A stretch of 64,000 nt of DNA from Triparma verrucosa. Its lineage: Eukaryota; Sar; Bolidophyceae; Parmales; Triparmaceae. Shown here in pieces: positions 57,085-64,000 of the stretch. Position 1 is the stretch's first letter. The number at the start of each line of letters is the position of its first letter. The stretch is from positions 8,221-72,220 of the forward strand of contig BRXX01000166.1 of the NCBI GenBank assembly GCA_030267905.1. Reading direction: 5' to 3'. The notes beneath the pieces were generated by a model. The model saw nothing but the letters and a program-made list of their open reading frames with translations, did not search any database and had not been told where the DNA came from. Both the position numbers and the translations under genes were made by a program.

Positions 57085-58734
57085 ATGTCGCTCAAAAACT
57101 TGACTCTAGGGTCCGGAAGCTTCACCTGGACGGTCGGCAACCTCATCGGTTCCGGAGCGTGTAGTTTAGGAGTCTTTTCAATAAAAATGTCAAAATCAGC
57201 CGAGGGCAAGATTACGAATAACAAAAACAAGGACTGGTGCCAGGACTGGTGCGTCAAGTTCGCCGAGCACCACGAACCTACCAAGGGCAAGAAGAAGAAG
57301 AAAACCGACAAGCAGCGTAACTCCGACCAGATATACTACGAATACCAGCTCTACAGCAATTCATGCAGCTCAGGTCGAGGGGTCTGGTGTCCTGACATTC
57401 CAGATCTCAGGCTACGTCCTTACGGTGAGGTGGAGCATAACGGACAAATGTATAGGTATCTCATCATGGAGAAGATAAAGCACGAGGTTTTCAAGGGTTG
57501 TAAGAGTACGTCTGATGTCGTAGATAGGACTGTGCAGGTGTTGATGGCTTTGAAGGAGGTGAGATTGTTGATTGTTGTAGTCATTCGTCGGTATTCTAAC
57601 ACAACGTCGGCGTTCGACCGTTGTCTCTTTCGCCTCTTTCGCAGCTTCACGAGAGCGGGCTGGTTTTCGTGGACATCAAGCCGGACAACTTAAGGTGAGA
57701 CGATCGAACGCCTCCTTCACCCCTGCCGGGCAAAACGGTTTCGACTAACAAGTAAATTACTACCCAGGCTTGACGAAGACGGTAACGTTAGACTTATCGA
57801 CTTCGGTTGCGTTGAGAGGTACGTCAAAGCCGACGGTAAGCACAGGGACGACGCAGGAGGCGGAGGAGGTACGCCTGACTACTGGAGTAGGAGGGTAAGC
57901 TCCAATGAAGGGTGCAGCGTTGGGAGGGTGGATGACGTGGAGGCGGTTCTGTTCTGTATGCTGGAGGAGATTGAGGGGGAGCTGCCGTGGAGTGGGGCAG
58001 GGTCGGACGAGGAGATGGCGAGGGTTAAGAGGGAGTGGGGAGAGAAGCAGGGGGGGGTGTGGGATTACCTCGCGGGCTTGAGGTATAGCGACGCGGTGGA
58101 CTACGACGAGGTGGCGGAGGGGTTGAACGAATTGAAGAAATGCGGGGGAGGAGGGAAGAGGGGGGGTAAGAGTCCCGTGAAGAAGAAGGCGACGGCAGCT
58201 GCCGCGAAGAAGAAGAGCCCGGTGAGGAAGAAGCAGAGCCCGGCTGCCAAGAAGAAAAAGCAGGAGGTGATTGAAATTCTCGAGAGCAGTGAGGAGGAGG
58301 TGGAGGAGGTGAAGGAGGCGGAAGAGATGGACGTCGAAGAAAGCGAGGAAGAGGAGGAAGAGGACCCTCCTCTTTACCTCGTATTTGAATCAGGACCCGA
58401 CGCGTCGGCGGTGTTCTCCGTAACCTCAGAGACGTGCAAGGTCCAGCGATCCAAGGGCTCTCCAAGCAAAAGGAAGAGGCAGCACGGCCAAGACGACACC
58501 AATATTACCCTGAACGACAAGGAAGTTTCAACAAATCACGCGTACCTTAGTGTCAAGTACTCGAGGAAAAAGGGCGTAGTCATCTCCTCAAGCCTCATCG
58601 TGAAGGACTTAGGATCATCAAACGGCACCTTCATCAACGGGAAAAAGTTAGACGCGAAGAAAAGCAGGGCGGCATTCATCAACGATTCCGTAAGATTTGG
58701 GGCCAGCGTCTGTAGAGTCAAGGACCATGTTTAG
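57085..58734 (+). CDS. VRK/CK1-like kinase fused to a C-terminal FHA domain
   Basis: Exons 57085-57558, 57645-57694 and 57768-58734. The kinase part: IGSGACSLGVFSIK (Gly loop), DWCVKFAEH (Lys), catalytic loop LVFVDIKPDNLRL (HRD changed to FVD but D, K and N kept), LIDFGCVERY (DFG kept) and GRVDDVEAVLFCMLEE, the VRK-family helix. A Lys-rich linker (KSPVKKKATAAAAKKKSPV) and an acidic tract (EEVEEVKEAEEMDVEE) lead to an FHA domain: NDKEVSTNHAYLSVKY, DLGSSNGTFINGKKL, DSVRFGASVCRV. Probably a nuclear kinase that docks on phospho-Thr partners. Its 3' end is part of a duplicated segment (58665-58886). Confidence 0.88.
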
Positions 58735-58886
58735 CTTAAAAATTGAAAGAATATACCATTCAGCAATAAATCATTATTGGTAGATCTTTTTTAGATTCAT
58801 TACCATTCCATGTCAATCTTCTCGCTCTCAACTCTTTTCTCTCCCTGAACTTTAACGTTCTTATGTCCCCAAGGGCAACGCCTACA
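58665..58886. repeat. Segmental duplication, copy 1
   Basis: About 220 bp, matching 60198-60416 at high identity. It spans the last ~20 codons of the kinase-FHA gene and a truncated piece of the 3' end of the CbiA fusion gene (reverse strand: CPWGHKNV-like and ...DMEW). Confidence 0.85.
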
Positions 58887-58895
58887 ATTACCGGT

Positions 58896-59324
58896 TTAGC
58901 CACTGCCAGATCCGTAGATATCATCGGTGTAGCCACTGCCAGATCCGTAGCCACTGCCAGATCCGTAGCCACTGCCAGATCCGTAGCCACTGCCAGATCC
59001 GTAGATATCATCGGTGTAGCCACTGCCAGATCCGTAGCCACTGCCAGATCCGTAGCCACTGCCAGATCCGTAGCCACTGCCAGATCCGTAGCCACTGCCA
59101 GATCCGTAGCCACTACCAGATCCTTCATCATCGGTGTAGCCACTGCCAGATCCGTAGCCACTGCCAGATCCGTAGCCACTGCCAGATCCGTAGACGCTAG
59201 ATCCTGAGTAGACGCCAGATCCTTCATCGGTGTAGCCACTGCCAAAGGTGCCGAAGGCTCCCACGGTAACGGAAGTCGTGAGGAGGGAGACAGTGAGGAG
59301 GGAGAGGTAAAGGAAAGATTTCAT
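58896..59324 (-). CDS. Secreted GSGSGY-repeat protein
   Basis: Single exon, 142 residues. A signal peptide (MKSFLYLSLLTVSLLTTSV) precedes a mature part built only of GSGSGYG and GSGSGYTDD units, from an 18 bp minisatellite (58905-59215). About 20 units; Tyr is regularly spaced, as in Gly/Ser/Tyr-rich silk, cell-wall or adhesive proteins. The stop codon lies 9 bp from the junction of a segmental duplication, so the gene sits in newly inserted DNA and may be young. No close family recognised. Antisense frames over it are repeat shadows. Confidence 0.7.
   Translation of the reverse strand: MKSFLYLSLLTVSLLTTSVTVGAFGTFGSGYTDEGSGVYSGSSVYGSGSGYGSGSGYGSGSGYTDDEGSGSGYGSGSGYGSGSGYGSGSGYGSGSGYGSGSGYTDDIYGSGSGYGSGSGYGSGSGYGSGSGYTDDIYGSGSG
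58905..59215. repeat. 18 bp minisatellite (GSGSGY coding)
   Basis: Tandem units of CCACTGCCAGATCCGTAG with occasional ATATCATCGGTG inserts. Confidence 0.95.
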
Positions 59325-60197
59325 GCTGGAAGTTCGGCCGTTTGGGTTAGAAGAGGTGGGAAGGGAAGGGAAGGACAGTGCAATCGCATAAACACTGATA
59401 AGTAAGCCAGGACTGAGCGATGGGAACCAGTGGAGGGGAGGGTCGAGGCAATATTATTGCGCCGCTCAGAAAGCAGACGGAGTGATGGGAACCAGCAGAT
59501 GGGGGGCCGTGGAGGGCAGCGCAATCACACATACACGCTCATGGGCCAATTCATTCAGAAGAGACGATTTTTAACGTTTGTGGGATTCCCACCAGGGCAG
59601 GTTTTTGGGGAAAAAGATGCTCTGACCCTAACGAGATTATTTAAAACACTTCGGTGGGGTTTCTGTGCCCTAGTCGCCGGTCAAGTCTCAATTATTAGGA
59701 GCCCGCTTCGACCCACACCCTAAGCAAGCCTCAGCAGCCTGCTTCGTGAAACAATATCCACAGACTGATTTACTTTTTGTACTTTTTGTTTTGACCTGTG
59801 GCTGCGCTGGGGCGCTTCTGGCGCTCTAAAGGAAGCTCTCCTTGGATCTCTGTCTTTCTCCTGCAAACTTTTTTGGCTTCACCTTTAGGACAGCTCAACG
59901 AAGAGCTGAAAAAGTACCGCGAGCGCAATTCCGATCTTCAACATGAGGTTGAAGTCCTCCGGCTACAGCAAGCGACCTCCTCTACCCCGCTTCCCTCCCC
60001 CTCTCCCCCCGTAGCCTCCGCACCCTCACCATAGTCAACATGACATGCAGGGTGGACAAGATCATCCAACTACCCTTCACCACAGCACACCGACCTTCGC
60101 GACGAGGGAAAATTCGGCGCCCTTAACGTCGATGAGCTGAGGATGGAGCTACAGAATCAGAAGAAGGCGGAGTCGGGAGTTGACAGCCTCGCTGAGG
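59325..60197. other. Inserted region with decayed coiled-coil gene fragments
   Basis: Upstream of the GSGSGY gene is an imperfect ~70 bp duplication (59395-59530, GATGGGAACCAG blocks). From 59893 an exon-like piece follows a TTTAG acceptor and reads QLNEELKKYRERNSDLQHEV then a Pro/Ser tail to TAG at 60034. Near 60130 another piece (LNVDELRMELQNQKK) runs into the duplicated segment. No start codon or intact frame links them; they look like pieces of a coiled-coil gene brought in with the insertion. Confidence 0.5.
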
Positions 60198-60416
60198 AGG
60201 GCGGCATTCATCAACGATTTCGTAAGATTTGGGGCCAGCGTCTGTAGAGTCAAGGACCATGTTTAGCTTAAAAATTGAAAAAACATACATTCCAGCACTA
60301 AATTATTATCGGTCATCTTTTTTACATTCGTTACCATTCCATGTCAACCTTCTCGCTCTCAACTCTTTTCTCTCCCTGAACTTTAACGTTCTTATGACCC
60401 CAAGGGCAATGCCTGC
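60198..60416. repeat. Segmental duplication, copy 2
   Basis: Matches 58665-58886. This copy keeps the genuine 3' end of the CbiA fusion gene but only a truncated remnant of the kinase-FHA C-terminus. Confidence 0.85.
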
Positions 60417-63400
60417 ACCCGTTTCCGCAGCAAGGCCTCCTCTTGAGACAGGCAGCCGTGAAGACCGAGTAACCCGTATCCGGGTCGACGTATCTGTGAG
60501 AGGAAGGCGAGGAGCGAAGCGAAGAGTTAGAGTAACGTAGCGGTGACCCTTTGTCGGGTTCCTTCATAATATGTCTCATAACGTACGTGTCGCGTGGCGG
60601 CTTTTCCTGGCAAGCGGCGCGGTGTAGAGCCTTGGCGAGGGCCAGGGGAAGCGTGCTGCGACGTGCACGCTCCAAAGTGGCTGCGTCTAAATCTGACAAG
60701 GTTAAGGGGATCTGGGCGGTCCAGAGGTCCCTCACCCAGGCCTGCGACGAGTTAGAATAGAGTAATGATGATAGTTGCATTTCCAAGCTCCTCACCTCCT
60801 CCGCTGCCTCGCGGTCCGCCACCGCGTGGCGTGTCGAATCGATTGAAGCGAAGAAGCAGGAGCGGTGGTCGTCCAGCACGCTCTCGCCGTCCCATCCGCC
60901 AAATACGACCGCAAGAGCTAGGTCGTTCGAATCAGATACTATATTTAAAGTGTGGCGGCATCGTAGCATAGGGTAGCGTCCGCGCCATCCCTCTATGCGT
61001 CGCCACTCTCGCTTCCCCGGCCCCAGAGGCAGAACCCACGCGTCATCCAAAATCGCCACAGCTCCTGAGCCGCGCGAGCTGTCCTGCCCCCCGACGACAA
61101 CGAGAACTGCATCTGCACCTTGGCCGGCTACAGCCGAGGCGTGCGAGGTCCTCGGATGTGGTTGAGGGCCATCTTCCACAACGATCTGCGCCCAATCGCC
61201 GGAAGATGAGTTCAAAGTCCACACGTCGTTCGACGCCCCTGCCGTTGTTGATCCTCCAAAGACGACGAGTAATTCCTCAATATCATCGACCCGCCATATT
61301 GCCGCCGTGTGGTCTGTTCGTGCTGCCGGTACAGGTACAGCGCCAGTTCCGTTGCCGCCTAGCTCCCGCCAAGTCCAGGTGTCAAGCGAGAGGATCCAGG
61401 CGTCTCCGAGACGGTCAATCCCATCCCACCCGCCGTAAAGAATTGCGGCGTTCAAGCGGGGAGCGTACACGAGGGTTGGATTCCCTCTGGGTGCCGGTCC
61501 CTCGCTTGAGCACCGTGAGCATGTCGGTCCTGCGAGCGAAGCGATGAGGGAGCGGAGCGGCGTCAGAACAAAGTGACGAAATGACGTACAATAATTATAC
61601 ATTCGAAGTGCATCTCTTTCTCTCTCTCTCACCTTCGCACTCGGTACAATTCTCGTTGGTTGTCGAGCAATGAGTCCAACACCTCGTCTTGAGATGCAGA
61701 AGCTCCGCAGATGCAAGCGGCGCGGCACATAATTCCCGGTTGGTGCCCTTGTCGCCCCAGCCCCCGAAAACTAGAAGGTAATCACCGCAGCAAGCAGCTG
61801 CGTGGTTCGACCGTGCCGTAGGTACGTCTTCGCCGTGAATTTTCCCGCAAGTCCAGCCCTCCCACGAAGCATCACAGTCTTCGCCGATAGGCGCTGCAAG
61901 TGACCAAACATCGCCAAGACGTTCCCCCCTCGCGTCTTCGCCACCGAAGATTACCAGCCCGCCGTCGCCCATCGGGACCATAACAGAAGCGCACCTGGCT
62001 CTCGGCGACGACGTTACCAAGGGTAGAGGATCCGGGTCCAACACTAACGCTATCCCTGCGTCATCTGAAATGACAGGCTCCCAGCGCCACGCCCTTGGGG
62101 CCTCGTTGCTTTCGACGATAAGGCGTAAGACCCCCACGAGCTCAGGGCGCATCAAATTTTCGCTAAAGTCGTCAATTTGAAGGAGCGCCGCAACGGTTTC
62201 TACCCCATCGACGACACGCGGCCCCGGGCGTGAAAACTTATTGTGGTCGACGACGAAGATTTTAGGGTGCGAATTCTTACCCTTTAGAGCAGGTAAATCC
62301 CAAAATAGCGATTGAACCTTTAACAGGTGCTCATCAACTTCAGCGGCTGCGCCTCGCGCTGTCCGTCCACAGCAGCAAATTATTACAATATCTGCTTGAG
62401 AAGCCGCAATTTCTTGAATGGTGACGATGCGCGCTGGCGCACCCGGCTCATCTCCGAGTGCGTCCACGCCCCCTGCGCGTATCCGTATGTCCGGGAGCCA
62501 CTGCCCCGACGCCACCAGAGGCGCGCAACTCTCAAGTCCCAGCACCCTTGGTCGATTTGTCGACGATACCCTCGACGCGACGGCTTCGAGGCGCTGTTCG
62601 AGATCGTCGACGCATCTCCGTGCGTTTTCCGCCTCGCCAAGGGCCTGACCTAGCAACATAATTGAGTCGAGCGCTCCAGCGACCGTCACTGGCTTCAGCG
62701 TGAGCGCGCGACCTGCGACGAACAAGGTGTTTATGACGTTAGAGACGGTGACGGAGTTGGCAGCGGCGACTCTAAACTTATTACCTGCATCAAGGCCCGC
62801 GGCCTCGAGGGCGGCGTGGGTAGTGCCTTCCAATATGCCGCATGCCGGGCACGAGTCTTGGCACACCACAAAACCTGGGCGATGCGTTCTCAAAAAATCT
62901 ATATTCGCAACATGTGGCTTATTATTGCTCGGCCGTGATTTTGATTTAGCCTCACGCATCTTTGCCTCCACTTCAGCCCCGGTCATATCTTCGCCGAGGT
63001 CGAGAGAAGACTGGCTCACGACGGGAAGGCGGCTCACGTTTGGAGGGAAGTCGCAGTAAGCACTGCGACCAATGACCCTCGTTTTGAATCCGTCTCCGAG
63101 GATCGCCGTTGCCGCTTCAGAGGCAGACGGGACCAGCGAGACGATGGTTGTCGCACGACGTGCAACACCCACAAACGCATTTGCAAGCTCGTCATCTAGA
63201 GGGAAATGGCAGTACGTCGCGACCGTCGCCTTGCCCACGTGAGCTCCCTCCGGTGCCGCTCTTTTGGTGTTGGAAACGAGCGCCTCGAATTCTACATTTA
63301 AAGCGGGATTTACTATGACGAGCGAAGCGATGTTAGAGCGATGCATGCCTAATGCGGAGCATTTGAACGTCGTTTTCTCACCATTGCGAATGCCGCCGCC

Positions 63401-64000
63401 GTTTCCTTGAGCGTCGACCAGCACGGCCGGCTCTCCACTCCCTGGCAGAGTCGGCTCTGAAAAATGATACTGCTGGCACCGCCTAGCCTTTGACGCCTCG
63501 AGTCGAAGCAGAGCCGCGATTTGCGGTGTGAGAGAAGCCGAGCAGTAGCCCATCGCGCATCGAGTTGTCATTGTGACATCGAAGGACAACACCCCGCACA
63601 TGTCGTAGCTTCGACGGTCCCTCGTGATGAGCTGCTGGGCGAGGTACATTAATCCGCCGCACTCGGCCCAAATGAAACCTCCCCGCTCGGAGAAGGCCCG
63701 CACGGCGCCCAGCATGGAAGTATTCTTAGAGAGCGCCTCCGCATGAAGCTCGGGATAGCCGCCGCCGATATAGAGCATGGCAGCGTCGACGGGGAGCGAA
63801 GCGTCGTTCAAGGGCGAAAAGAACTCTATCGTAGCCCCGGCCCGCCGCAAAGCCGCGAAGTTCTCATGGTAGAAGAAACAGAAGGCGTCGTCGCGTGCGA
63901 CGGCGATGACGATCGGTGGGAGCGCAGCAGAGACGGGGGAGGGAATTTGGGAGATAGGAGTTGATGTTGGTGGGGCTCGGTATGCCCTCGAGGCGAGCGA
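60331..64000 (-). CDS. CbiA-GATase / BtuF-like / Kelch / Cys-rich fusion protein (5' end outside window)
   Basis: The gene enters from the right edge and runs to TAA at 60331. In order: a CbiA/CobB class I amidotransferase part (IVIAVARDDAFCFFYHEN, LYIGGGYPELHAEAL, catalytic Cys in WAECGGLMYLAQ, late His in VATYCHFPL); a BtuF/BtuF-like ligand-binding part (TIVSLVPSASEAATAILG, VIGRSAYCDFPP, SRLPVVSQSSLD, PCPACGILEG-like SCPACGILEG); about six Kelch repeats (GGLVIFGGEDARGERLGDVW, ILYGGWDGIDRLGDAW, LLVVFGG, AVVFGGWDGES); and an end YVDPDTGYSVFTAACL with CCGNGCRHCPWGH, like DUF5522. CbiA amidates cobyrinate in B12 synthesis and BtuF binds corrinoids. Introns near 63313-63381, 61539-61606, 60738-60791 and 60496-60549 are supported by TCTAAC ends. 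Confidence 0.8.

Noticed and set aside
58863..59207. Plus-strand frame of ATARSV repeats and a third minus frame of DLAVAT repeats
   Set aside because: Repeat shadows; only the minus frame with GSGSGY has a signal peptide and ATG.
58905..59215. CRISPR-like regular repeats
   Set aside because: Units are contiguous without unique spacers and encode protein; the genome is eukaryotic.
60331..64000. Bacterial contamination or recent bacterial insertion
   Set aside because: The gene has several spliceosomal introns with the local TCTAAC type and the same intron repeats as its neighbours.
1..64000. tRNA, rRNA or snRNA genes
   Set aside because: No convincing cloverleaf or conserved RNA core was seen by eye; a tRNAscan/Infernal run would settle it.

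Overview
The window is nuclear DNA of a unicellular photosynthetic eukaryote, most likely a stramenopile close to Parmales/Bolidophyceae (Triparma-like). This is inference from: short spliceosomal introns with a near-invariant TCTAAC branch site; proteins with signal-peptide/plastid-type leaders (a twin-arginine lumen leader, BASS and HemW leaders); axonemal genes beside plastid genes; and surface proteins of the BspA-LRR, DUF285 and LNR types. Genes are packed tightly on both strands (36 to about 550 bp apart, one gap of about 1 kb). Convergent pairs nearly touch, and divergent pairs share promoters of 100 to 500 bp.

Layout. 0-2.7 kb: a 3' exon of an unknown gene, a BspA-type LRR gene, and a Q/N-rich gene with a TAG inside its Q-rich tail. 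2.7-13.2 kb: a head-to-head axonemal pair, a triple adenylate kinase/double NDK/DPY-30 fusion (-) and SPAG17/PF6 (+). 13.4-20 kb: a conserved-looking unknown protein, an MsrA-like protein without the catalytic Cys, an unknown protein, an HMG-box protein and a divergent aquaporin. 20-29 kb: a PSTAIRE CDK, MTFP1, SNIP1 (FHA), a NIPA-type Mg2+ transporter and a long coiled-coil protein with an assembly gap. 29-40 kb: small membrane proteins, one with two in-frame stops in its leader, HemW, a BASS transporter, an ankyrin protein, a second LRR protein, a basic/coiled protein and a tail-anchored RRP6-like exonuclease. 40-49 kb: a ~2,750-residue LNR-repeat surface receptor-like protein. 49-57 kb: a DUF285 multi-span protein, an alpha/beta hydrolase, a rhomboid protease and a phosphate carrier. 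57-64 kb: a VRK-type kinase fused to FHA, a secreted GSGSGY-repeat protein inside a segmental duplication, and the 3' part of a very unusual gene joining a CbiA-type amidotransferase, a BtuF-like domain, Kelch repeats and a CxxC-rich tail.

The most striking genome-wide signal is in the introns. Many unrelated genes carry introns with the same sequence blocks: a ~90 bp unit in three introns, a shared block around CTGCAGTATCTAACC in at least five, and inverted GCGAAGCG/CGCTTCGC blocks next to the splice sites, once as clear ~22 bp terminal inverted repeats. This looks like recent intron spread by introner-like elements. The other main leads are the CbiA-BtuF-Kelch fusion, the six-domain nucleotide-kinase fusion, and the duplication around the GSGSGY gene. 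Most exon joins were chosen because donor, TCTAAC branch, acceptor and reading frame all agree. No RNA evidence or homology search was available.
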